DNA of 64,000 nt, taken from Ciborinia camelliae (lineage: Eukaryota > Ascomycota > Leotiomycetes > Helotiales > Sclerotiniaceae). The notes below the pieces were generated by a model, which worked only from the letters and a program-made list of their open reading frames with translations, did no database searches and had not been told where the DNA came from. This document shows positions 43,914 to 54,883 of the stretch, piece by piece. The position numbers and the translations under genes were made by a program. The first letter of the stretch is position 1, and the number at the start of each line of letters is the position of its first letter. Location: positions 2,574,073-2,638,072 of the forward strand of contig JANPYM010000006.1 of assembly GCA_025890175.1 (NCBI GenBank), in the 5' to 3' direction.

Positions 43914-45000
43914 TCTCCGAACGCCAAAGGGAAGGGAGGTTTTAAGGAAGAGGAGGGGCACGTATGCCCCCCTTCCCCCAAGTTGCTATTACTTCCTTTC
44001 CAGCTTTGTGGATCCTCCCCCGCTTCTATTCTGTTATTATGGATTAGATTATGTGGTTCTGATCAAATAGTTCGAGGCGAGACCACATTAAAAATTGGGG
44101 AGCAGCATATAAGTCATGAAGCAACAATCATGTATTCTCCTCTATTGGTAGTCACAGTACAATAGACTCTCTATCTTCTGCTTCCACCATAGCTAAATAC
44201 ATCTTCTCCTGGTCATCCCATAGGGGCTGTATTCTCAATAACCGTTATAATATACATAAGTTACGCGTTATTTAAAAAAAGCCAACTAGCTAGGATAGAT
44301 CCTCTACAAAGAATTGTTCGAATGTTTAATGAAAAGCGAAATTCTTGGAAAGTGGATCTTATTTACACACTAGACTATGATCCTCTTTTTTTAAAGTGAT
44401 GGTAGATTTTGTCAGGAGTCACGTCAGCATATGGGAATAGCTTTATCAGCAATAAGATCAAACTCGTCACACGCGTTATGTTAACATATAGAAAAGAGAG
44501 GGAAGGTAGAAAAGGAAAATAAAAAAGAGAAGTAAAAAAGAAGGTAGTCAGGGGAAGTAAAAACAGGAAAGATTGATTCGCATAGTATTTGTAACAGTTT
44601 TGAAAAAAAGTAGAAGGAGGAGGTAAAAAGGAAAGGTAAAGGGAAAAAAGAATAGAAAATTAGACGGTAACCTTCTGTCCCCCTTTTAACTTCTTTCCCG
44701 AATCAATCATTGGAATTACCGACTTGACTGATTCGATTAAACTTACATTCGCCTAGCTTGCGCCCGTCCATTTTTAGCGTTTTGAAAGCGTGACTCTATC
44801 CCTTACCCAAAAACCCAATAAGCGAACGACACTATTCACCTTCAACCCACTCAGTACACAAACCACCCCATAAAACTAAGCAAATTGCAGGTATTCGGTG
44901 CAAAAGCCCCACACCGTACCCATCCTATTTGAGATTCAATAACCCAGGTACAAACAAAATGCGAGATTGCTGTATGGCGTAGTGGTAATGTCACTGTGAC
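43914..45000. other. Intergenic, no gene seen
   Basis: A G-run/C-run palindromic stretch at 43926-43980 resembles one at 62925-62965 next to another R1 copy. A purine-rich tract (AAGGAAAA, GAAGTAAAA) spans 44490-44660. Confidence 0.4.
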
Positions 45001-45011
45001 TTAATCGTACA
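44966..45011 (+). other. tRNA-like 5' half (box A), probable relic
   Basis: TGGCGTAGTGGTAATG is a perfect A-box match (TGGCnnAGTGG). TGGC can pair with GTCA as a D stem, and a following stem-loop has CTTAATC in the loop. No T-arm (GGTTCGANTCC) follows at the right distance and no acceptor stem closes, so it is not a working tRNA. Confidence 0.25.
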
Positions 45012-45252
45012 TCCGTTGGTGTTGGCATGCGGGACTTTGTCTCTCCTTCACCGCGCATGTCCATACGGGCGCGTAACCCCTCTTGATAGGCTCCGGATGC
45101 TTGGTCATTATTGGCTGAATATACTTAGTAATTCTCGAGACGGTGTGATCATGCTTTCTGAGTTTCGTCTCATCTGAATAAGATCGTCGATTCGAACAGC
45201 GCTTTAGAAGAAACCCTGGGCTTATAGAGTTCTTATCCGAGGCTTCGGCCAT
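45001..45252 (-). CDS. Small C2H2 zinc-finger-like protein or fragment
   Basis: An 83-codon open frame from ATG (MAEASDKNSISPGFLLKRCS) to TAA. The stretch CSNRRSYSDETKLRKHDHTV looks like the second half of a fungal C2H2 finger (a Cys, the basic helix KLRKHDHT with two histidines), and another Cys pair lies near the C-terminus (TCAVKERQSPACQHQ). Full fungal proteins of this type carry several fingers and a longer N-terminal region. Here the upstream DNA offers no continuation, and the second cysteine of the first finger is missing. I therefore regard it as a truncated copy or fragment. A role in DNA binding would be inference only. Confidence 0.4.
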   Translation of the reverse strand: MAEASDKNSISPGFLLKRCSNRRSYSDETKLRKHDHTVSRITKYIQPIMTKHPEPIKRGYAPVWTCAVKERQSPACQHQRMYD

Positions 45253-45859
45253 TGGATGCTCTCGGAGTTTCTCAACTTGAATCGGACATTACCCGATTCA
45301 AGACAGTCTTTTTTTTTCTCTTTTCTTTCTCAAATTTTAAGCTTATCAATTCTTTTGGAAGTGGGGAGTGTAGAAGAGGCAGTGCCTATGCGGCAACGAT
45401 GATTGATTCAAACTAAGTACACTGAACACAGTAAAATGGCAACACACCTTCAAAGTTCAATCATTTTTGTGCTGTTTTGGAAATCAATAAATTCAATCCA
45501 GTGTTCACGGCTTACAGCCTGTAGACCGGTAACCTTGATATCCCAAAGTTATTCATTTTTGCTGCCCTTTGGCTTCATTTGACTATCGCACAATTTGTAC
45601 GTAGTGATGGGTTGAACTCTGTTGTTTTTTTATTGCTATTCAGACATTCAACCAGTGAAAGTTCACTGAGCTCACAGGAATGCATCTGTGTTCAGCCTGG
45701 AACCCCGCTCCTGATCCATCTTGAGGTAAACTCACGTACAAGAGGGCCGTCTCGTGTCGTAATTCAGATATCTTGCTTCCATACCATCATTCAAAAAATC
45801 AAGTTTTTGATCGACAGCTCCCGGATATATTGTCCAACAATTCTCACCACTGTCAAGTT

Positions 45860-46984
45860 TTATTTTCGGTCAAGAGTATCCCAAGTATGCGCCATCCTTT
45901 GCCCAACGTTCAGGCTGCGTTCGTTTATAACTACTGCAGATGATTCACTATAATCGAAACGACGGAAGTTTGGAGATGGAAGTTCAGATCTTCTAGGTCG
46001 AGTATCGGGGTTGTGAGAGTTTGATGATTTTCTCTTTAATCCAGCTCCCAATATTTTGAATCGATGTTGCATGGAAGATGATACGACAGAGGAATTCTGA
46101 ATCCTCGTTACAACATCATCTGATACTCGACGAGTTCCAAATAAATTCCATGCGAAGTAGCATATTGCGGACAGGATAAGCCAACTAATAGTAGTGCACA
46201 CCAAAGCGTATATCCAGATATAATAGATATTGTAGGTGCTTGACTCCGTAGATCCTAGTAGCATTCCAGTCAATGTTCGACGAGCCACAGTAGTATTTGT
46301 AGAATCGTATTTGAAGAAGGGTGGTGGAGGGAGAGATTGACCAGCTGCTTTCCTACACTGGACCGTAGCTCGCTGTGCCTCCTTTCCATTTGTTAGTAAG
46401 AATCTACCCTATCCGCAATTTGAGTAATGAAGACACACCTCATGTGCCTGACAATGTTCAATATAATCCTTCGTGGCAGTCCAAATGGCTAATTCTATAG
46501 TGTAATAGGCGATAATGGTACTAATTGCAAAAGCGGAGGCAGCAATGATGGTTCCAATAGGTCCACATTCCCAACACCCAAGAAAATTTACACATCCAAC
46601 GATGGGATGGGGATTGGTTTTATTGGTTTTATGTTGTGTACAGGGAGTACTGGGTATAATACATCCACATTGTTGGACGACTGGGAATCCCATCGGTCGC
46701 GGGCGTAATGGCTGGCCTTGAGCTGGTATATTTTGTTGTCCAGGCTGATTTGGTACTTGAGCGATAGCATTGATTTGCATACCACCGAGCATTGCCAGCG
46801 GCTGTGGTTGTAGCTGTCCTTGTGATTGTCCATATGGGTTAAGCACGACACCTTGCAAAGAAGGATCCCCAACGTCCAAACCTGCGACTGGAGGATTTAC
46901 ATTTTTTTGCACGGCAGCAGGGGGTTCTGGAGCAGTATCTCCCAGATTGTTCATCGCAATGATGGAAGGGGAAGGTTGTGCCAC
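45860..46984 (-). CDS. Two-exon membrane protein, two TM segments, unknown
   Basis: Exons 46984..46439 and 46378..45860; the 60-bp intron has donor GTGTGT, branch TACTAACA and acceptor GGAG, and the frame is kept (CQAHE|AQRATVQC). The product is 354 aa. A Pro/Gln-rich N-terminal region (1-100) is followed by a cysteine cluster (CGCIIPSTPC, later CVNFLGCWEC at 131-140). TM1 lies at about 142-168 (TIIAASAFAISTIIAYYTIE), then a loop of about 65 residues with cysteines and an NTT glycosylation sequon. TM2 is at about 233-261 and the tail is basic and Ser-rich. The pattern suggests a plasma-membrane or endomembrane protein with a disulfide- or metal-stabilised head. No family is recognised. A long intergenic stretch lies upstream. 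Confidence 0.75.
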
Positions 46985-48607
46985 GATGGAGACGAAAAAG
47001 ACTTGGGGATATGATATGTTAGATGTTTATGGTAGTGCTATGATTATATTTACTATGATCATGATTTTGGGACTGATAGAAGGAACTTGGTACCAACCTC
47101 TCAGACATGCGAAGCTGAACTCAGCCTCGCTGCTGCAACACTGCATGTAAGGTCAACTGCTGCATATGGAGTAACATTAGCACGTGATGCGGGGTATATG
47201 TGAAACCAAGAGTACCCCCTACACAGACTTTGCCTGCTAAGTCTGGTTTTATACTACAAGTTCACCGATAAAATACAAATCTTTACAATATCTAAAAAGC
47301 CGATATGCTCGCAGATGCAGCAAAATCAAACGCTACACCCGATTTTGTATTTGAGGTCCAGGTCCCGTGTTACGTGACGTGAATATATCACAGCAGAGTT
47401 GACCAGTTCAGCCCGGATAAAAGCGTTGGAGGACCCATGGAGCCTGAAACGTATTCTATTCAGATATACTGCTATTACTACTGATATATCTGAAAATAAA
47501 TTTCAAGCTTTATAAGCCCTCCCTCCCAAACTTTTATAAACTATTAAATTCCAAATTTATATATACAGTACCAATTCACATAGATTCCAGATTCAGATAC
47601 CAATTCACATACCAGTTCACATACTAAATCACGTAAACGAATGACAATTAAATAAAGAGTTCCGTTTTTTGCTCCTGCCCCGAAACCGTTCCATTTCGTT
47701 TTAGACAAGCCCTTACACTTCATTTCAGGCAGGAATTCATTCGAACATATATTATGCGCTATCCCGAATGAAATAACTCTTTTAATCTACCGTTCTACGT
47801 TCATTATCCAACAAGGTACTTGGCGTGAACTTCCAAGGTGAGATAATGGATTTATCTACTGTAATGTCACGAATAATATAATTTCAAGGATAAGCGAGTC
47901 TACTATCTATTGCATAAGATGAAAGAAAAAGATATGTTCAAATTACTATGTATTATATAAAATATCTAATCACAGAACCCATGTGAAGATGCATATCTGG
48001 CTCTTTTATTTCCAAATCCTATTTCTCGCTCATTATATGGGTACCTACCGGTATGCTGTAGTTCCTGCCTACCCGTTGATAGTGATCGATCAATCAATCA
48101 ATCGATCGATTAATACCAACCCAAAAACGAAAAGTAACCCACCTTTTCATCTTTTCCTTTTCATTTTCAAAAGAAATCATAAATATCAAATAACAAATAC
48201 TAAAATCCCATCCCATCCCATCCCTTGGCTTGACTTGGTTTGGCTTTCCCATTTACTTTTTGACGTTAATGATTTACATCTACATTTACGTTCCTCCAAT
48301 CCGTTATGTTTGTTCTCTTTCTACCAATCTAATCTATAATTCCACTTCTACCACCATCCCGATTCTATATATAAATTCTATGTATACTGTACCTCCAAAC
48401 AACTTAACCAGGTTCGTATGTGGAATCCTCTGAAGAGAGGAGAAGGAGGTGGAGGGACTCGAACTCGGACTCGGAGTTTACTAACCCTGACTCTGATTCT
48501 GACTCTGATTTTGACTCTGGAGTTGATAGTTGACAGTTGATTATAAATAATTGATGATTGATGGATAGTAGTAGAATGGACGGGAAGGGTTGTCCTAGAA
48601 AGGAAGG
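46985..48607. other. Intergenic, contains R1 copy 3
   Basis: No gene seen. A degenerate repeat of ACCAATTCACATA-type units spans 47565-47635, and an R1 repeat copy lies at about 47655-47745. Confidence 0.45.
47655..47745 (-). repeat. Dispersed repeat R1, copy 3
   Basis: Read on the minus strand it gives TGAAATGAAGTGTAAGGGCT, then GGTTTCGGGGCAGGAGCAAA. These are the R1 core modules in the same order as at 30.7 and 43.5 kb, with extra sequence between the modules. Confidence 0.6.
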
Positions 48608-48741
48608 TGTCGCGATACCAGTGAATCTACTAATACGGCCGAATACGGCCTGCCTGCGGCCGTATGTACCCAATATGCAATACAATACCATTCAAATCAC
48701 AAGTTGATCAACAACACAATACCACCGAGGTGATTCCAACA
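48608..48741 (+). mobile_element. Solo LTR (family B), 134 bp, TSD GAAGG
   Basis: It runs from TGTCGCGATACCAGTG to CGAGGTGATTCCAACA. Perfect 5-bp duplications GAAGG lie at 48603-48607 and 48742-48746. It is the cleanest member of family B. Confidence 0.85.
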
Positions 48742-49161
48742 GAAGGAAATAGGATTATTCCCGTGTGAAGGAAGAGCGAAGCTTGGTTAGGTTCGTTTAA
48801 GATGCAAGTGTTCAATACAACAAGTGGTAGAAAGGGCCAGTGGTCGATAGATATCGATATCGATATCGATATCTGGAGTGAAGCGGGGAATAGTATTATA
48901 ATTTATGGAGCTTTACCATTCCTGAAAAATCAAACATGGAATTTTGGAACCGATACAAGTCCGTAGACGGGAGGTAATAATTATAGTTCTAATTATCCGT
49001 GTTGCCCCTTTACTCATAATCGATATGTACCTAATCATGTTCCGTTCCCCCATTCCCAGATCCCATCTGTTTCTAGTCATATCTATACTACCTACTCAAT
49101 CCACCAATTATTTATACTTCAAATTCTCCGATTTCTATACCATCCCACCCTCTCGTCTCCC

Positions 49162-49192
<31 letters not shown>

Positions 49193-49230
49193 TCCATATA
49201 AAATCTTCCCTCACACTCCCCTTCCGCTCT
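48742..49230. repeat. Intergenic with (GATATC)n and (TATG)n arrays
   Basis: An alternating GATATC run lies at 48848-48872 and a TATG run of about seven units at 49164-49191. No gene is seen. The 3' end of the gene ending at 49231 follows. Confidence 0.7.
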
Positions 49231-51399
49231 TTAATCATCACCCCCCAAATTCATCGTAAGCCACTCCACTTTTTCCCTTCTCTTATTAGCCCCTATACCT
49301 CCACCATCACCATCACCATCAGCCCCCGCAACCCCTCTAATCATCAACAAGCCCAACCTTCCCTTCATCCTCTCCTTCGTATTAGCCACCAAAGTCTCCG
49401 AACTATCCGAACTATTCATTTTCGTCCTCGTCCCCCTCGCATGGAAATGATTCGACATTGCCGTTTGCGGACCCGTATTACGATCTCTTCTTACGTGACC
49501 GCTGCGAGTAGACTTCATATATGAAGGAGGTGGCGCATCTGATTGTTCTTGTTCGGGTCCGTCGACCTCGTCATTATCTTCCTTCTGACTGCTAATGGTG
49601 GATCTGCAAGTAACGTAACTTTCATCTTTCGTTTCATCGTCTCTGGAGATCCGAAGAAGACTTTCATCCTCATCCTTTTCATCCTTCTCACTCGCAAGAA
49701 CTGTTTTTACAGATAAAAGCTCCCTTCCCCCCTCTCTGTCATGAGATGGCAAGTCATGAAAAGTCCTGACGGCGCCCAAATCCACCTCATTAACTACAGC
49801 CTTGTAACTACTTGAGGGCATAACACCCCGTCGCGAGCCCTTCTTATCTCCAGATCCGGATTTAGATACAGATCTTCTATTAACACTGATACCGAGGATA
49901 GTACTAACTGGAGATCTAGCTCTCATAGTATTTTCCGATAAAGCGTTAGAACAATCAGATGAAGAATCATTCGCCATGAGTGAAACACCTCCAGCAACTG
50001 AAGGCTCGGGATCATCTATTGCTGGGCCAGGTAATTTAAAAAGATCAACGGGGATAGAACCTGAGCTGCGAGCTATCCCGAGTGCTCTTTTGACTGTGCT
50101 ACTGTGTACAAGTTCATCCAAATCTGCCACTTGGATATTATGATCTCTACCGTGATCTACAGATGAGAATCTCTCTCTTAGAGATTGTCTCGATACGGAA
50201 TGGATAAGGGGTTTCAGTTTTTGTTTGATGCGGTTGATCGTTAGGAAACGTGGAATTTCTGAATCACTTCCATCGCTTAGTGGAAAGGAAAACTCCGTTC
50301 CTGAAGTGTTGTTTTGTCTTGGTGCACGTTTGGAGGTAGTCGTAGAAGACTTTGGGTTGCAATGATCGTGGTAATGAACAGCTGGATAGTTTCTGTGTGC
50401 TGGAATTGCAGCCCCTGAAATCGGATGCTCGATGGGGACTATTGGGGCAGGCTCCGATTGCCTGCGTCGTGTGCCAAATAATGACTTTGTGGCAGACCAG
50501 GTTGGTCTCCACCTTTCTTCAGTTTGCCTGAAACTAGTGATGGCTCCGGTGCGCAAGAAGTTGTCGGAAAGGGAACCTTGTGTGCTCGAGCCCCCACGCA
50601 GACTGACCTTTCCGTTTCGAATGTGGGCTTGAGGATTTGTTGTAACGTATTCATGAGAAAAGTCAGGATTGTTACTTGAGAGATAATCACGCGAAGGTTC
50701 CGAAGAAAGATCCTGTAATTCAATTTCATCGATGATAATGGAATCATGACCTTCTTCACAAGTCTTAATAGTTATCTTCGTAAAGGGGTTCCGAGGTATG
50801 GTAGAAGGATTAGGCGAATCACTTCTTTTATCAGGTCGAGTCATAAAGTGTGGAACAGTGGAATGACTTCGAGAGTTTCTGTTGATTGCCCGTGTATCAG
50901 TTGCTCCATCCATGAATCGCATAGCTCTGGGATAAGCTTGCACCGTTGCAACATTCTTGTTACGACGATTGGATTTTCTGTAGCGTGCAATATCGTCTGT
51001 GCAACAGCAGAAACTCATAAAGATCACAAAGCATACACATACTGCGACGATATACATAAGCTGATAGGGAGTGACTGCAAGTTTTCCAAATTCGGGAAAA
51101 TTCGAATCCAAATTTGTAGATGGCTCGCCGATTTCACTGGCTGGTGTCGGGGTTGCAAGTGTGGATGGAGGATCTGAGGGCTCTCTGTATAACAAAGATG
51201 TTATAAATGTTTGGATAGGTCTAAAGGTAGAAGATTCGGTGGTAGTGATGGCTGGTAAGGTGAGCCAAGCACTTGTCGTGTTCATAGACATTGATGTTGT
51301 CAAAGAATTCTGAACGAGCTCCTGTCTTGGGGTGCTGCTAGAAGCAACGAAGTCTGCAGCTGTCCCCAAAGGGTTTTGCATGTACCGAGTAACAGGCAT
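49231..51399 (-). CDS. 722-aa single-pass membrane protein, unknown
   Basis: An intronless frame from ATG (MPVTRYMQNPLGTAADFVAS) to TAA with even codon use. Residues 1-110 are Ser/Thr/Pro-rich and look like an O-glycosylated extracellular part without a classical signal peptide. One transmembrane segment at about 112-133 (YIVAVCVCFVIFMSFCCC) is followed by a basic stop-transfer stretch (RYRKSNRRNKN). The remaining 580 residues are cytosolic, low-complexity and rich in Ser/Arg, with acidic runs (SEKDEKDEDESLL), and suggest a phosphoregulated tail. The layout recalls cell-wall sensor-type proteins (short ST-rich head, one TM, cytosolic tail), but no WSC or Mid2 cysteine motif is present. I therefore leave it as unknown. 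It is divergent from PRI2, with about 1.1 kb between them. Confidence 0.8.
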   Translation of the reverse strand: MPVTRYMQNPLGTAADFVASSSTPRQELVQNSLTTSMSMNTTSAWLTLPAITTTESSTFRPIQTFITSLLYREPSDPPSTLATPTPASEIGEPSTNLDSNFPEFGKLAVTPYQLMYIVAVCVCFVIFMSFCCCTDDIARYRKSNRRNKNVATVQAYPRAMRFMDGATDTRAINRNSRSHSTVPHFMTRPDKRSDSPNPSTIPRNPFTKITIKTCEEGHDSIIIDEIELQDLSSEPSRDYLSSNNPDFSHEYVTTNPQAHIRNGKVSLRGGSSTQGSLSDNFLRTGAITSFRQTEERWRPTWSATKSLFGTRRRQSEPAPIVPIEHPISGAAIPAHRNYPAVHYHDHCNPKSSTTTSKRAPRQNNTSGTEFSFPLSDGSDSEIPRFLTINRIKQKLKPLIHSVSRQSLRERFSSVDHGRDHNIQVADLDELVHSSTVKRALGIARSSGSIPVDLFKLPGPAIDDPEPSVAGGVSLMANDSSSDCSNALSENTMRARSPVSTILGISVNRRSVSKSGSGDKKGSRRGVMPSSSYKAVVNEVDLGAVRTFHDLPSHDREGGRELLSVKTVLASEKDEKDEDESLLRISRDDETKDESYVTCRSTISSQKEDNDEVDGPEQEQSDAPPPSYMKSTRSGHVRRDRNTGPQTAMSNHFHARGTRTKMNSSDSSETLVANTKERMKGRLGLLMIRGVAGADGDGDGGGIGANKRREKVEWLTMNLGGDD

Positions 51400-52546
51400 G
51401 ATATATTTGGTTTATTGATCGAAGCGATGGATGAAAAATGTCGCTGTCAATATACGATACTGTTTGGTATGTCGTTGTAGTTAAAATCGATGAAGAAGCA
51501 ATGTCTGATCATAAATTTGTAACAATAACGATGCGCAGGCTTGAGAAATATCAGTATCCAATTGTGCTAGCTTATGAGAAAGTGGGAAGAAAGAAAGGAG
51601 ATTGAGATGTGCTCATTAGAGCTGGTAGTTCCGATATGAAAGGAAAGAGCGACGCAGACTTGGATCAATTTGAGAGTAACGATTCAGGAAACTACCACTC
51701 CATCAGTTCTAACTAACGAAGACTATTGTGGCTTTAATAGCGCTGTCCTTTAAGCCTAGATTTATGCCAGAAAAGGAAGATCTCAAACATGTCGCTCACG
51801 ACGAGGCTTCGGGATGTAGTGGAGTGTCATCTTCAGACTTCAGGAAAACTCTTTCTAGACAAAATCGTAATCTTTACGAAAATCTGGTGTAACATTAGTT
51901 ATCACCGCGCCTCATCTCATCTCGAAGATGTTCATCCAGGATATTGATGGCTTTGCAAGGTCAAGTAATGTTGCACATCACACCTTTCAGCCCCCAATTG
52001 AAGAAAGGGGGAAGCTTTTTGGTTTCGCTTACTATGGCCGGCATGACTTTAACTTATAAAGTGAAAAGATGGATAGCATCATTAACACGGAACATCTTAG
52101 GGCCATTTATATATAATCAAGATTTTGAAAAGCCATGTTCAATATAGATCTCGAGCCTAGGCCTATGAGGACATTTGTACCCTCAATGTCAGGTATTGGT
52201 TGATCTTTCCCTCTCTGTAAACAATTTCCATTGCCTGCTATCAGTATTGGTGGGAAAATGATGCTTGGAACCTCATTCATGTCTTTAAAAACCTTACTCC
52301 TTAACATCGTCGAATCGTCGAAAGCCTACTGCACTTAAAGTCTTTTCCGTGATGTAGAAATACAAGAGATTTAAGTGGTTGGATTGGCTAATAAGCTGCC
52401 ATTGTGGTCGCTAAAGATACCCGCAATAATTTGGCGCGTCGCGACTTTTCCACTTTAGCACGCGTTTCCCCAATCTGTATGTATATCCGAAACAGAGAAG
52501 AACATTCTACCTCAACATCGAGAGATAACTGCAAAAAGACGACAAA
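51400..52546. other. Divergent intergenic region upstream of PRI2
   Basis: No gene seen. It should hold the promoters of the 722-aa membrane protein gene (minus) and PRI2 (plus). Confidence 0.5.
52432..52465 (+). promoter_or_regulatory. MCB-type G1/S elements upstream of PRI2
   Basis: ACGCGT (52460-52465), the consensus MluI cell-cycle box bound by MBF, lies 81 bp before the PRI2 ATG. A second GC-rich site, GGCGCGTCGCGAC, begins at about 52433. DNA replication genes in yeasts carry such boxes, so S-phase expression is a reasonable inference. Confidence 0.6.
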
Positions 52547-54212
52547 ATGATACGTCAAGACCCCAACAGGTTCTCCAAGAGACAAAAGCCAGACTATAGG
52601 AAAACTCAATTTGCAGAGAAACCCGCCTATAAAGATCTCAGCTACCCGCACCGTTTGAATTTCTACTCCATACCTCCTACAGCCGATATAACTCTTGAAC
52701 AATTTGAACAATGGGCTATTGATCGTCTGCGAGGTATGCTGCTAACTTAGTAATGTCTGCAAATGCATAATAACGTGAGGAATAGTTCTTGCAGAGCTCG
52801 AAGCATGTTCTTTCAGAAACAGATCCCCCGCCGAGACAGCAACCCATATGAAACCCCTCCTCGATAAATATCTACCTCTTTCTGCTTCTTCATCTGGCTC
52901 GAGTACACTGCAGGCCGAAAGACAGAAGGATCATTATAGCCATTTTATCCTACGACTTGCATTTGCTTCAACAGAAGACTTACGGAGACGATTTTCTCGG
53001 GTTGAGTCTATGTTATTCCGTTTGCGGTTTCAAGCAGATGATTTGAGGGAACGGCAAGCATTTGTCGAGGGCTTAAATCTGGATTGGGAAACAGTGAGCG
53101 AAGATGAGAAGAGAGATTATTGGGAACAATTGAAGGGTGCAGCGGGCAGAGATAAGATGCGAATCGAAGAAGAGAGTTGGTTTAAGGTAGACTGGGAGAG
53201 GGTACCAGAATTAGTAGAGAGCCGGAGAGTATTCCTGAGGGGTGGAAAAGCATACGTGCATTCCAGGGAACAATTATCAATGGTCGTTGCGGAATTTACA
53301 AGTAGGCTGGATAAAGCTCTGGAGGTTTGTTTGTTCATTTGTAACCCCTCATTCTGATTTGTTCTAATAATTGGCTCAGGTTACATCTCGCGCACTTCCT
53401 CGGCTCGATGAAGACGATCGATTAACTCCAATTCTTACCCATCTCTCTCAAAACTTTACCACGCCCGATGCAAACTATTCCAGCTCAGCCACTGCGGTAG
53501 ACGGAGCCAACATATCCGCTCGTAATATCGACGCACTCTCCTCTTCATTCCCTCTATGCATGCAAAATCTCCACAAATCCCTCCGCCGCGATGCCCATCT
53601 CAAACATTACGGTCGTCTTCAGTATACTCTGTTCCTCAAAGGTATCGGATTGAACCTCGAAGAATGTCTTGTGTTCTGGCGATCGTCTTTTAGTAAAATT
53701 ACGGATGATGTGTTTAATAAAGAATACAGATATAATGTTCGTCACTCATATGGTGATGTAGGAGGAGATTCAAATCGCAGAGGAAATGGATACTCTCCAT
53801 TTAGTTGTCAGAAAATTTTAACGGAACGTCCGCCAGGTCCAGGAGACTCGCATGGTTGTCCTTATAGACATTTTAGTGTGGACAACCTGACATCGCTATT
53901 GCGTGCTGTGGGAGTGAATGATCAGGAGGTCTTAAGAGGGGTGAAGGAAGACAAGGAGAAGCAGAAGTTCCATCTTGCTTGTAATCGGTATGTGATTCGG
54001 AATACTTGCCTCGAACAAATGCTAATGAGTGAATTAGCGTCTTCGAATATGCACATAAACAAGAGATTAAAAAAGTCAAAGATGATGGTACATGGGGTGC
54101 AGCACAATTAGAGACCATTGTTCACCCTAATGAATACTTCAAAAGAAGTTATCTACTTAAAAATATGGGCAAGAGCCCTATTGCAGAGGAAGATGTTAGA
54201 ATGGACGGTTGA
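52547..54212 (+). CDS. PRI2: DNA primase large subunit
   Basis: Four exons: 52547..52733, 52795..53324, 53380..53987 and 54038..54212. The introns are 61, 55 and 50 bp with GTATGC, GTTTGT and GTATGT donors, and every junction keeps the frame. The product is 499 aa. The N-terminal part has the family pattern (YPHRLNFYSIPPTADITLEQ), a helical regulatory domain and a C-terminal iron-sulfur domain. The four conserved cysteines are at 299 (FPLCMQNLHKSL), 382 (FSCQKI), 399 (SHGCPYRHF) and 440 (LACNRVFE). These bind the 4Fe-4S cluster needed for RNA primer synthesis with the PRI1 catalytic subunit in the polymerase alpha-primase complex. Spacing and length match yeast PRI2 (528 aa). The promoter carries MCB elements. 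Confidence 0.92.
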
Positions 54213-54883
54213 GTAATGTATGAATCATATGAAATAGGTTAGTACTGGCGTTAGGTGGCGGAAAAGACCCCTGGGGACCTTTTATGGCTTTTGATATAAT
54301 AGATACCATGATCAAGGCCTGATTTTTGTTTCTCAGTGAGGGGTTTCATTGGATACCTATATTTAAACATGCTCATTCACTCTCTCCATCGTTCTCTCAT
54401 CCTTATCTTGACTGTCCAGCATGTTCTCATTTGTTTGACTCTCATCTGTTTGTTTTGAGGGCACAATAGCTACCAGACTTCTCCAAAACTCATTTATCTC
54501 TTCGGCATCTCTCTTCCACCTTTTCCCAGTCTACCAAATATTGGTTTTCTCTTAGAAAGGCCTCTGGGGATAACCAAAGACTAGACTCAACAAAAGATTT
54601 TTCTTGTTTTCCATGGCAAGTTTACAGACATCACAGTGATCACTTCATTCATTTAAAAATTCAGAACAAGTCAGTTATCACATACACCTTATCCAATATC
54701 CCTCCCACACAGTTCGATCTACATTTTAGAGCCGATCTGATTCACACATAGTCAATTATTTGCTGACCCTCACATAGTCTTTCAACAACAAATCAAAAAC
54801 AACTCAACAAGGAACTCTCCCTATTCGAAATCTGATCAATCACAGTCATTTACCTTGCCAGCCACTCAAAGGAATTACCAAAA
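54213..54883. other. Intergenic, leader of the small 54884 gene
   Basis: No other gene is seen. CA-rich pyrimidine stretches before 54884 resemble a fungal 5' leader. Confidence 0.45.

Noticed and set aside
44966..45045. Functional tRNA gene
   Set aside because: Only the D-arm/A-box is convincing; there is no T-arm and no acceptor stem.
48404..48691. Minus-strand open frame of 95 codons
   Set aside because: It runs into the solo LTR at 48608-48741 and through a GACTCTGA simple repeat, so it is chance.
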